Positions 20,459 to 30,240 of a DNA stretch of 33,351 nt are shown one piece after another. The notes under the pieces are model-generated. The model saw nothing but the letters and a program-made list of their open reading frames with translations. It ran no database searches and had not been told where the DNA came from. Position numbers and translations under genes: made by a program. Each line of letters begins with the position of its first letter. Position 1 is the first letter of the stretch. Source of the stretch: Dicyema japonicum (taxonomy: Eukaryota > Dicyemida > Rhombozoa > Dicyemidae); NCBI GenBank assembly GCA_011109175.1, contig RDEW01000103.1, positions 51,890 to 85,240 on the forward strand, given 5' to 3'.

Positions 20459-23400
20459 TTAAGAAATGTCATGTTTCTCAGACTCCCTTATGGCACGATA
20501 ATCAAAGTCACCACATCCAGCAAGGGAAAACAACTCAGCATACGTTGTCTTGACAGAATCATCACAAAGAGAGTAGGCAGCACTGAGTCCATCAGTCAAA
20601 TTTTTATTAAATAAAACTAAAATATACACCAATGACAAACGAGACAAGTCCCTGCAGTTTTTCCTATAGGAATCCAAATGTTTGATCACAGCACTGACGG
20701 GGATGTGGTGTTTTACACTAAACCATCCTCACCAACCATTACCGTTTAAGTCGTTTGTTCTGCCGACTAAGTAAAGTCCCCAGAACATTGGATAGTTTGT
20801 CAACATCATCAGAAGCCCAAAAACTCAGTGCAGTGGAAATTATTGGGGAAACAGATGGGCCAGAGAGTGACATTAAACATGAAATTAACTCCATGGTAGG
20901 TCTAAATTGTCGAATATATATAACTTTCTACAAATAATAGCATCAGTAGTTATGAGATAAATCAAATGGGTAAAAGAGTCTACAATGGAGTAAACAACCA
21001 ACCAGAAACTTCAAAATCACTAAGAAAAGTAAGATATGACTCAACGAGAAGACAATGAGACTGTATTAATACCCAAATTGTCTGTTGACTGTGCACAGCC
21101 AATTTAGACATAATATCTAAACTGAGATAAACATATACGAAGTACTGATTCTATCCCTTCTTCAGTAATGAGAACCAACTCCTTTCTCAGAATAGCGCAG
21201 TTCAATCGGTCAAGCTCTAATAACAACCACGTAAAACCTCCTTACACGACATTTTACTACACAAAGCCCTGATGAACGTGCAGTTATCAATCAAAATATC
21301 CTCAACCGACTACAGTCAACAGACAATTACTACTGATCTCGACAATGCTAACAACAGATCCACAACAGCGTCCATGTCGTATTTTATGGCAAGCTACAAG
21401 TAACACAAACAACAACAATGACGTCTTCTGTAAGTCTAGAAGAGAGATCCCAGCCAAGTTGACCACACAAAGCAGAGTAACAGTCAAACTTATCCTTCTC
21501 ACTCCCATTTCTTAATCAGACCCCAAAACAACCTCTTTTGAAGGTAAATAAGGAGAAGATAACCAATCATGGGAAATATCTCAGCAACTTTTCCATAAAA
21601 ACTAGACAAGGCCAGTACTCCAGAATTGGCTCCATGCAATTGTAAAAGCAATCCAAATAAATTGAAGACAAAAAAGTCAAAAAAATTATTTGAAGATCTA
21701 ATGAATACAAAAAAGGAGTAGTACAGAACAGAAATGAAGGGATGTAGGGAACTATTCTCACTGGTTTGGTTATTTAGGTAATCGTGGATTATCCAAGCTA
21801 CACAGACGGCCAATGACTGTCCTATACAGGTCCCTGACTCAGAAATAGTCATCCATGATTCATTCTACAGTAAAAGACCAATCTCACTATAATTATCAGA
21901 TTTAGTAGCCGATCGAAGGCCTCAGATCGTTTTGAAGACGAATTTCTAATATATTCAATAATCAAACCTTTCATCCACACAGACACCGAGCAATCCCTTC
22001 TGTACTTCAGAAAGTTGATCGAAACTGTTTTGGAATATATTTTTACGAAATTTTACAATTTCTGCCATCAAAACGATCTGTATGTGGTCACGGTAATCAA
22101 CATTAGTGATAAAACAACTTATTTTAGTGCCAGTTTCATCCTCCCCCAATGACGAGATACTCCTAATTGTCCTTCTGGATGGGATTTCCAAGTTTTCTTC
22201 ATCCTCCTTTGCATCCGAGGACATCCCAGAGTCTTCAGATCCCCTTGATTCGCAAAACTGGCTGAAATAATGTTGTACAGCAAGACTAAGGTCTTGTGGA
22301 ATAAATTCATTATCAAATAAAACAGAAAAAGAACTAATTGTTAATAATAAAGTGTACTTGATGACTTTCTTATTCACAACACAACGCATTGCAGACTGTA
22401 TGGACTCATGGATAGCATCTGACTGAGGTGGGTAATAAATTGTCCCAATTCTGCACAGAAAGTCGGTTAGGTTCAAAGCAAGAGGAAGATTCACTCTGAA
22501 TGAGTTCAAGAGGAGCAGAACAGCCGGTTCAATATCCATGATATCTTTATCTGCCTCAAAAAACAGCCAATCGTAGAACACAGCAAGTCTCATGTTAGCA
22601 GACGCCGATCTTCTTTTCAAGTAATAAATAAGGACAACCGAGCATTCACAGAATAGCCAGCTAATAAGAGAATACCTTGTAATTAAGTCCGAGGACAATT
22701 GCTCATTCGTTGGGTGGTGGGCACAACACAGGTACCGAATAATATCCACACGCAAGGGATCAGTCAGTTCTGAGTACAGATACTATTAGGGTGAGTCAAA
22801 TTATAACCTCAGCTCTGAACCATTCAAAGTAAATCCTCTCGTGGCCGAACCTCACAGAAGTCAGCATGAATCTTATCCTTTCCTCCATTTCGTATGTAAG
22901 TGGGAGACTAAGGTAAACTCCAGTCGTCCGCTTTCGCAAGACTGGCCATATTTGGTTGCTATTGGGCTGTCTAGCCATCAGTTCCTTGAAGAACTCTTCA
23001 ATTTCTGGGACAGAGGACACATTATGGAGAAGTCGAATCAAATCCTTCCCAATTTCAGCACAATTAGCCCACTTAGAATAAAATTGAAAAAAAACATGGT
23101 TTCTGAGAAGAAAATTGCACAGATTTGCTTCCTTTTTTCTTAGTCCCAACAATTTCTCGTAGCTGTGATCCTCCATTAGTCTAAGGAAGGTGAAAACAAC
23201 TGAGGGAATTACAGAGGGGTATTGATTAGTCCAATCTCTAAAAATAACCACAAATAATACAAATTAGTGGACAGAATGGAAACAATAATATCAATAAGCT
23301 TTAATTTCTGATCAGATAGGTCAGATCCCCCAAAAGTACGGAGAAATGCAACAATAAATATTTCTAGTCGAGGACTCAAACTTTTGATGAGTTCTGAGAA

Positions 23401-23807
23401 CAACCATAGCAACTTGGATTATTGTAGACATTTAAACCTGATTGGCCACTATGGGGACTAGTTTATTCCACTTTTGAGCGATAATTCTACTGCACGTGTT
23501 AATCACAAGTGCGAGGGCGTCCTTAGTGGTAGTTACCAGCAGAGTGTAAGGGGCCGTCGTATTTTGTTCGGTTAGTAGGATATAGAGGAGGCCAAATTGG
23601 ACGTCCTCATAGGCACCAATTTGACCTTTGTTGATCTATAATATATATAGGGTATACGTGGTTTGTGAGAATATCAGCAGGGTCAAACGATTTGTCGGCA
23701 AGTAGAGTCTTTACAACTCTGGATGAACCTTCTAGTTTCTGTAATATTATTATACAGAATACGGCTTCAATATCATATTTTACGTCAATTGGAGTATAGT
23801 TGAGCAT
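20459..23807 (-). CDS. INTS3: Integrator complex subunit 3
   Basis: INTS3 is part of the nuclear Integrator complex, which cleaves snRNA and paused RNA polymerase II transcripts. It also scaffolds the SOSS single-strand-DNA repair complex. ATG 23807-23805, TAA 20461-20459, 19 exons, 972 aa, no stops. Conserved blocks run in the family's order: L-G-L-L-Y-like F-G-L-L-Y-I-L-L-T-E near residue 57, L-L-W-L-F-S-E-L-I-K-S, K-D-L-I-R-L-L-H-N-V, T-S-V-R-F-G-H-E-R-I-Y, D-I-I-R-Y-L-C and H-P-T-N-E-Q-L-S-S-D, then F-Y-D-W-L-F-F, D-F-L-C-R-I, an acidic linker, I-G-Y-L-L-L-I-Y-L, and A-E-L-F-S-L-A near the end. Introns: 23739-23762, 23636-23657, 23413-23437, 23238-23260, 23072-23095, 22783-22807, 22334-22357, 21946-21967, 21865-21887, 21698-21724, 21511-21532, 21394-21416, 21310-21333, 21215-21237, 21082-21109, 20980-21002, 20902-20924, 20718-20742. 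Human INTS3 is about 1040 aa; the basic C-terminal tail is shortened. Introns of 24 or 27 nt were placed by conservation. Confidence 0.95.
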
Positions 23808-23879
23808 TCTACAAGTTAAATAATAATTCAATAATATTTTTATTTAAAAAATATTTAATATTAATCAAATTGATATTTT

Positions 23880-24175
23880 TAATAATGAGAAAAACTAGTT
23901 TACCTTTTGGCTGGATTACGATAAAATACAATACCGATTCGCTCCTCCAATCGGCTGTCAGAATCCTTTTTTTTGAAAGGCATTCTCTAGTTCGTCTACA
24001 ATGTGTGCACCACGCTTCTCTACTAAAATATGTATATTGGATGATATAAAAGATTTCATCTGTTCCTTTTTCATCCTATTAGTGTTAACAGCAATTCACC
24101 TTTTTGAATGTACTGAACTTGTACGCTGTTCGACTACAATGTCAAATTTGACAGATTTATGGGAAGGTGGCTTAG
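23880..24175 (-). CDS. Unidentified coding trace upstream of INTS3
   Basis: The minus strand shows protein-like frames in the host-gene style. F-D-I-V-V-E-Q-R-T-S-S is followed by a plausible 24-nt GT-AG intron (24069-24092), then M-K-K-E-Q-M-K-S-F, V-E-K-R-G-A-H-I-V-D-E-L and E-N-A-F-Q-K-K. After an A8 run the frame shifts by one and reads D-S-D-S-R-L-E-E-R-I-G-I-V-F-Y before a stop about 90 bases from the INTS3 start. I do not recognise the family. Either a sequencing error in the A-run or decay explains the shift. It could be the 3' end of a small host gene or another transposon piece. Confidence 0.3.
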
Positions 24176-24199
24176 CAGGAAGTTAATTGTCAAATACGA

Positions 24200-24560
24200 A
24201 ACTAGTATGATTTTGAGATAATTGTACCATTTCTGGATGGCGGGATTGTCAACACATTGGAAAACATGAACTGAAATTTAAATCAATTTGTGAAGAAAAA
24301 AATCTTATATAATGCAATGTGGAAGACATGTTGTGTTTAATTGGAGTTTATAATAAAAGGACTTCACGAAAGTCGTTTGTCGAAAATGATGATATATCAT
24401 TTGGTTTCAAATAGTCTAAAAATAGAATTACCATACTTTTTGGTGTAATTCTGTCTAAGAAAAGCTTGATTTTTGGAAGATATAAAACCTTCATTGTCGT
24501 AAAAATGTTGACTGGGAATAATTTTATGAGTAATTTGACGCTATTGGGAATTATTATTAT
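24200..24560 (+). mobile_element. Possible pogo/Tigger-like transposase remnant
   Basis: The plus-strand frame near 24380-24490 reads I-S-F-G-F-K, a stop, then S-K-N-R-I-T-I-L-F-G-V. This resembles the G-F-K-A-S-K-x-R-x-T-x-L-L-G block that follows the first catalytic aspartate in pogo/Tigger DDE transposases. The expected aspartate context upstream is not recognisable. Weak call from motif resemblance only. Confidence 0.3.
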
Positions 24561-24599
24561 TAAAGCAACATACGTAAAACCATAATAGTTTCACCCTTG

Positions 24600-24830
24600 T
24601 GGTGTTAGAAACTATTAACACTTTCTGCTGTCATGCGAATGTTCTACGCATTTCATCTTCTTTTTGGTATACTTGAAGAAGTGTGACTCTTGGACGTCAA
24701 CAGAAACGTGATCCAGTCTCAACAAGGTACTCCTCCAGGGTGTCCATTTTCAATCTCAGTATGTACGAATAGCCTTCATCTCAAATCAGTGATCTCGATA
24801 CTCAAAGGACCAATGGAAAAAGCATTATAT
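24600..24830 (+). mobile_element. LINE RT motif B fragment, plus strand
   Basis: A short frame reads Q-S-Q-Q-G-T-P-P-G-C-P-F-S-I, resembling RT motif B (GTPQGCPLSP). The adjacent frame then decays. It lies in opposite orientation to the LINE B pieces that follow. Family not assignable. Confidence 0.35.
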
Positions 24831-26430
24831 AAAGCTTTCTTGTTTATTTTCTTTGGCCAATTCGAACCGAGCAATCTCCTCAGCTGCCTTTTATGAAAGG
24901 AGTCTATCCCCTGTTCCTCAGCTTTGGACATCGCCCACGATGATGAGATATATAGTAGGACTAGTTTAACAAGGGTATTGTATAGCCCTATCCGGAATGA
25001 TGAGCATGATCCTATTCCGTCAATCTACTTTTTAACTTTGTTTAGTGAAGCTGTAGCGATGGTCTCTCTTTAACCATGTCCTCACTGTCTGCAAGTAAGA
25101 ACCCAAGCTTATTGGTCTTCCTCCATTGTTCATCCGATTTTTTCTATCTTTCTGATATTCACTATTTCTGTTTTGCAAACATTTATCGTTACGTACCATT
25201 TTTTGAGTACATTATGAGCTACTTCAAATAAGTGAATAAGGTCTAATCTATCTCTTGATTTAAAGTCGACGTCGTCAGTATAAATAGATTCTTCTATTGC
25301 ACCTTCTTAAAATTTTCGTAGGTCACGTAGTGTTTCAAGATATATGACTAATTGAAAATGAGAGAGAGTGTCCGCTTGATAAGTATTCATTATATTCTCT
25401 TGACAGTTATGCCAATTCTAACCATTAACTTCGTGTTAGATAGGAGAACTCATCAATTTTACAAAGTCCCAAAATCCTTCCACTGTCTTCAATAGTATAC
25501 CTCTACGCACTGTGTCGAAGGCTCTCGACAAGTATATGCCAAGGATTGTAGTTGCGTTTTGGTATCTTTGGTTTACAGCGCGGCACCAATTGTGGCGTCA
25601 TACTATTTCCGTCGTTGATCTCCCAGTCTTGAATCCATTATGACATGATGCGAGATAGTCGTCCACTCGATCCTTGATTCAGTGTAACCAATGCCAAGAT
25701 TTTACGTAGAATATTGAGCAAGATTATCAGGAGTAGGCTTGTTTGGTTTATGGATTGGGATTAGTACATCCAAGCGATATGTACTCCCTTCTGGTAAATA
25801 TAGAAGTGTTGTAATTTTTCTCTGTGACCCCCATGTACCCGAGTTGTACATAAGCACCAGCTTTATATATGAGTTGTATTGACTTATTCTTAGGTTTGAT
25901 TTATTAGTTTTCGTCGACTCCATATCTTGAGCATTTTCTTTACATGGCAGTGGCTAGAGCTCTCCTATACATCTTCACTATCACCAAGTAAGGATCCCAA
26001 TTTCCTTTTTTCCTCCAATTTTCATTAATATATTTTACTTGTGATTTCTATGTGTTCAGTCTTTCTCTGATTAACTCGCAGAGACCAATTCTTAAATTCT
26101 CCAAAGATTTTCTCTAAAACAAGTTCAAGTTCCACATCATTTTCTGACACAAAATCTGTCATCTGCATATATAATCTCGGCATGCATCCTTCACAATTTG
26201 TTCTAAAAGCTCTCAATGCCGCTTCCAGGTATAGGACAAATAGAACCGGAGTTAGAAAGTTCCCCAGAGGTATTCCAACTGTTGTCCCGAAAGGCATCGA
26301 TGTCGTGTTCCCAACCAGGAACAGTAAATACAGTGTTAGACAATAGGGAACGAATAAGTCTTGTGTTATCCTCATTAAGGAAACTCTCAACAACGTCCAA
26401 CAATTTGAATAAGAATGGTGATAGCGGCGA
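24830..26430 (-). mobile_element. Two fused LINE B RT segments
   Basis: Read from 26430 downward, the minus strand gives an RT palm (F-G-T-T-V-G-I-P-L-G, then L-T-P-V-L-F-V-L-Y-L-E-A-A-L-R), the N-W-S-L-R-V-N thumb block and L-V-L-M-Y-N-S-G-T-W-G near 25840. At about 25830 it jumps back to an earlier part of the same protein (L-I-P-I-H-K-P-N-K-P). It then runs forward again through H-N-G-F-K-T-G-R-S-T, S-R-A-F-D-T-V (motif A), I-Y-T-D-D-V-D-F (motif C) and L-V-K-L-V-L-L-Y-I-S near 24950. Two LINE B copies have therefore been joined head to tail, both decayed. Confidence 0.65.
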
Positions 26431-28480
26431 ACCCGTGGGTACTCCATTTGGGAATAAACGAGAGACAGAACAAATATTTCCAATGCACATTCTTCCTCTT
26501 CATCCTCTAAGGAAGTTAGCCATCCAGAGTTTGAGATTTTCAGGGATATCTGATTGGCAGATTTTCCATGTTAGATTTTTTTCTCGGCACAGTGAAAACC
26601 TTTGTGGATGTCCAGTGAACATAACACAGTTTTCTGGTGTCTTGGCTTGCACAAAAATCCAGAGCGAATAAAGTTAGTCAGGGAGCTGAGGAAGTTTGTC
26701 GTGGATCGATCTTTTTTTGAAACCATGCTGGAACAGTTTAACAAGATTCCTTTTAGTGATTTTTGCGAGGATTAGCTTTTTCAAAATTTTTGAAATAAAG
26801 CACAAGAGAGAAATAAGCCTGAAGGAAGCTTGAGCTTTTTTTCGTTTTCCAGGCTTCAATACTGGGCGGATGTTTGCAAGTTTCCACATCGTTGGGATTG
26901 AATTATAGTTGATCGACCAGTTGTAGATTTTGGTCAGGATACTGATTCCATCATTGCCTAAATTTTTCAGGAAGATTATGGGAATTCCGTCTGGACGATG
27001 TGAATGTGTTACTTTTGTTTGGCTTAGGGATGCCATTATCTCCTTTTCGATGGAATAAGTTAATTGATCCCTTTTCGGTTTTCTTAGCTGCGGTTTGGGT
27101 GGGTCAGTCTTCATCTGGTTTTTGTGAGAGATTTTCGCGTAGTATTTTATTAGGGCGTTTAGGTCCTTTTGGCAGAATTCGTCATTTCCATGTGTCCCCT
27201 CATCCACTTTCGAGATATTTCGAGTAGTTTTCCAGACTTCGGATGTTGACCGGTTACATTTTAATGACGTAAGAACCATCTTCCATTTTGCTATCTGTAT
27301 TTTGAATTCTTTGGCTTTTATTTCCTCGTTCAGCACTTTTAGACGGATCTTTACTTCGAAGGAACGGATCCCTGATTTTTTGAGACGGTTTTTTTAGCAG
27401 AGCTTTCTTTCCGTAATCACTCGTGTAAACAACATATCTTTTAGGGACAGCCATAGATCTTGCTTCAAAAATAACCTTGTTAACGTAAGCAACTGTCATG
27501 TCAAGGGAAATAAAGTTTTTAGCTGTATATTAGCCAAATGTTGATCTGTAACCGATCGGAATAATTGCCAATTTGTAAGATTGTATATATGCAGGTTTCT
27601 TCTTTCCACTGGTAATTTTTTTTTTGATTTTTAGCAGAAGTGGGTTATGATCTCTTCGGTTGTCGTAGATGAAGGATCAATTAATTGTTGTTGAAAGCTG
27701 TGGTGAGCAGAAGGGGATATCTGGGTAGGTTGGATTGTCAGAGTTATTTTGAAATGTTCTTGTGTTTTTTGATGGGTCATTGATGATTGTCATGTTGCCT
27801 GACAGCGACAACTGCAAATTTCCTCTTGTATCTGCTGATGATTTAACAGCTAGAGAGGATGTTTGGCATTCAAATCGCCGCATATCATAACTTCGTTCCA
27901 ACTCTCCAGTGCTGATATTATTATTAAAGATAATTCCATCATAGTGTAATGTGTAGACATGAGCCCGGAGAAGATGTATACATGTTTATAAAATATAGTC
28001 TTCCCTTTGTTATTCCGAATATCTCCGTGGTTTCATCACTTCCAAAGAGTTTCTTCACTTCGAGTGTATGGTCGTCAAACTTTAGGCCTTTTCTGATTAA
28101 TGTATGTATTCCTCCACGTTTATAGTGCTATCAGCACGCATTATGTTGTATACTGAAAAAAGTGGGCGTAGTATCTTTTGCTGATAGCTTCTATTCTTGG
28201 ATGAGCACGATGTCAACTTTGAGTTCAACAATCAGAGTTCTAAGTTCAATAATTTTGCATATAATTCTGTTCACATTTAGTTGCATAACAGAGATCTTGT
28301 CCTTTGACATGTGTAGGTCACGAATCCGAAAAGCTGATGTCACAACAGCAATCAGTCGACCAGGAGCGATATGTGCACCCGGTGGAAGAGAGCTAATGGT
28401 TCTTTTTCGAAATGCTTTAAGAGCATTCTGAACGCATCCAGAATTGTTGTATCCGGTGAACCACATGACGCTATGCTAAA
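26430..28480 (-). mobile_element. LINE A copy, 5' part: endonuclease and RT start
   Basis: From about 28370 downward the minus strand reads I-S-V-M-Q-L-N-V-N-R, then I-V-L-I-Q-E (endonuclease N-terminus). A broken middle follows, then a degraded block near 27860 ending R-F-E-C-Q-T-S in place of G-D-F-N-A-K-H. I-I-N-D-P-S-K and L-S-T-T-I-N-S follow near 27790-27680. The linker and RT fingers come next: N-R-S-T-S-E-V-W-K, R-P-D-G-I-P, I-R-P-V-L-K-P-G-K, then K-L-I-L-A-K-I and Q-H-G-F-K-K-R-S-I-H. RT motif B G-V-P-T-G-S-P-L-S-P-F-L-F appears at about 26450-26410, where sequence switches abruptly to LINE B. The 3' half of the element is absent. Its 5' end abuts the LAMP-like gene in divergent orientation. 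Confidence 0.7.
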
Positions 28481-28801
28481 AATAAAAATTCTAAATATAA
28501 TATTAGGATCTTTATTTAACAAACAATACAAAGTTAATATATTTATTAATCAACAACCTTCCTCGCCTGCCTGTTCGCCAGCCTCCTCAGGCAGGTTGGT
28601 TTCTGGTTGCTGAAACAACTCCGAGAGCGCATTGTCAAATTGAACCCTCTGCCCATATGGCATCTCAGGGTTCTGCCTCCTATAAAATTCTAAATATAAT
28701 ATTTTAATTCTAAATGTAATATTTTAATATTTAAAATTTATTAATATCGAATAAAATATAACCTAAATATGCTCTTTTCAATGAGTTGTATGGTAATTAA
28801 T
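28241..28801. repeat. Duplicated 5' flank of the LAMP-like gene, copy B
   Basis: About 561 bp that recur as 32789-33351 at the right edge, with scattered substitutions and small indels (roughly 5-8 percent by eye). The unit spans the first part of the LINE A endonuclease (minus strand), a short minus-strand frame (see 28535-28690), an AT-rich stretch and the first exon of the LAMP-like gene. Within it, CCTGCCTG and CAGGCAGG (around 28567-28596) form an 8-bp inverted repeat present in both copies. Confidence 0.92.
28535..28690 (-). CDS. Short acidic open frame, possible terminal exon
   Basis: The minus strand is open for about 42 codons after a splice-acceptor-like TAG (28691-28693). It reads R-R-Q-N-P-E-M-P-Y-G-Q-R-V, later L-S-E-L-F-Q-Q-P-E, and ends in an acidic tail before TGA. 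AATAAA-type hexamers follow. In the second copy (around 33085-33240) the frame is also open, but nearly every difference changes an amino acid. No upstream exon exists before the divergent LAMP-like gene. It may be the end of a LINE A first ORF or a stranded host exon. Confidence 0.3.
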
Positions 28802-29612
28802 ATTTAGTTCTTATAAACTGTTTAATATCACTTGTTGATAATACTACAACAGTAGCAACAAACAAAACTGCAAAAAAAAATGTTACTACAACAAAAATGA
28901 CGACTATAGCAAAAATGACGACTACAACAAAAAAGAGTTCGAAAAAACCGGGATTATCAACTAAAAATAACCATGTTGTTTCAACATGGGTTAGCGAATA
29001 TGATGGGTTTGTGAAAGCTGTAATGAAAGGACATATTGAATATAGATATGATGATGGTAAAAAGGTGAATTATTATTAATGTTAGAAACTAAATTATGTA
29101 TTTAATGAAAGTGACATATTTACTTTTCGTCGATCTTTTCAGTATAGATACCTCGTTATGAGCTGTGAATATTTTTATATTACAATTTCTTTAAAAAAAC
29201 AAGGCAATTCCTATTATCTGGGCGTTATTGAAATCATCCACTGTAATAATAATAATATATTAAGATCGTGGGATTCAATTTACCGATTTTAAAAAATTTC
29301 CTCTTTTAAACAAAATGACTTATTTACAATGTGGACATTATGTTGTTCGATTTGATAAAAATTCAAGTCTACTTTTACTGTACTTCAAGGTGCAAGCTTT
29401 AAGACATGATAAAACTCATGATTTTGTAGGAAAACGTTATGTTTTATTGTAATTTAGCCGCTGATTGTGTCTATCTCATTCAATATAATAAAAGTCCTCT
29501 ATTGGTTGGATCATTAATCGTTGTTGTCTTTATATTATCGATAATTGTTTACTTAGGAATCAAATCATTCTATCGTCAAAGATATCAGCATTTTAGTATT
29601 AGTGATTATTAG
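28769..29612 (+). CDS. LAMP-like lysosomal membrane glycoprotein (complete copy B)
   Basis: A predicted type I membrane protein of 251 aa from five exons. Introns are 28785-28807 (or 28788-28807), 29065-29085, 29243-29264 and 29436-29457. Residues 1-15 form a signal peptide (M-L-F-S-M-I-L-I-N-C-L). Residues 17-55 are a Thr/Lys-rich stalk with NTT, NKT and NVT sequons. Residues ~65-204 align with a LAMP domain: C166 and C204 are 37 residues apart around Y-F-K-V-Q-A-L, which matches the LAMP Q-V-Q-A-F block. Further sequons are NES (98) and NSS. The transmembrane segment is about 215-235. The tail ends R-Y-Q-H-F-S-I-S-D-Y, where YQHF fits the YXX-hydrophobic lysosomal sorting signal. C118 matches the second LAMP cysteine, but the first appears missing. 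Vertebrate LAMPs have two such domains; this has one (CD68-like layout). Membership rests on motif order, not an alignment score. Confidence 0.75.
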
Positions 29613-29662
29613 TTATTAATATGGTTCTTATAATTATTACACATTGACTTAATTAGGCTTAG
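29590..29662. repeat. Repeat of the window's left edge (LAMP-like 3' end)
   Basis: This segment, from the last codons to 50 bases past the stop, matches 1-73 with one substitution (A to T, at 29649 relative to base 60). It marks the right boundary of the duplicated LAMP-like unit. Confidence 0.93.
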
Positions 29663-29839
29663 CTTCCTTTTCATAATAATATGTTATGAAACATGCTAAA
29701 TTACAGGTTTCCGGTCCCGAAGAGAGGTGGAGAAGTAGGTCCTCTTTCTTCTATTTTTGTCCCAGGTCCTATCGTCGCGGACATTACTTAAATCTTTAGC
29801 GGAATAGTTTTCATAATGCAATCGAGGATTTGGTCAAGG

Positions 29840-30240
29840 AGAAAGGTATAATAATATATTCAACCAATCATTTACTTTTTTATTGATGATCTAAAAATAT
29901 TTACTGAGAAGAAAGATACAATGAAGAAAAGGAGTTGTGAGAAGTCTGCCACTAATTTGAGATGTGAATGATGTGAAATCTCTACTTCGGAGTGCTAGAG
30001 GACAAAGAAAGTAATGTCATGAAACATGAAGTTTGAAACACTACTGCTGAAAATGTCTAAAACAGGACAATATATTTGATACACTAATCTCAATGGTGTT
30101 TATACATTCTCTGAAACTTATTCCAATATAAGAGCTGTTGATGGGGAAAGACCTGGTAACCTACCCTGTATTTAAATGCCAAGAAAATCTTATGAGCAAA
30201 ACTCTCCTACGATCTAATTGGAAGCAACGTTAATACAAAC
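29840..30240 (+). mobile_element. LINE C reverse transcriptase fragment (motif C region)
   Basis: The plus strand reads F-I-D-D-L-K-I-F-T-E-K-K-D near 29880-29920. This fits the motif C form x-x-D-D-L-K-L-(F/Y) found in LINEs that also have the R-P-I-T-C block at 15935-16540. Downstream frames are broken. It is short and decayed. The bases between the LAMP-like repeat end (29662) and 29840 show nothing recognisable. Confidence 0.45.

Noticed and set aside
21955-23251. The open frames of 266 and 151 codons as complete single-exon genes
   Set aside because: They are consecutive exons of INTS3 whose ends run into short introns; conserved INTS3 blocks continue on both sides.
28560-28600. The CCTGCCTG/CAGGCAGG inverted repeat as a regulatory RNA hairpin
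   Set aside because: The arms are only 8 bp, lie in a coding-like stretch, and persistence in both duplicates is expected from recent duplication alone.
28162-28613. Plus-strand open frames with runs of hydrophobic residues
   Set aside because: They are antisense shadows of the LINE A endonuclease start, which has recognisable motifs on the minus strand; the same applies at 32803-33078.
28769-29612. Short unspliced open frame at 28897-29079 as an independent Lys/Thr-rich protein
   Set aside because: Removing four short introns extends it in both directions into a complete protein with signal peptide, LAMP-like domain and membrane anchor.
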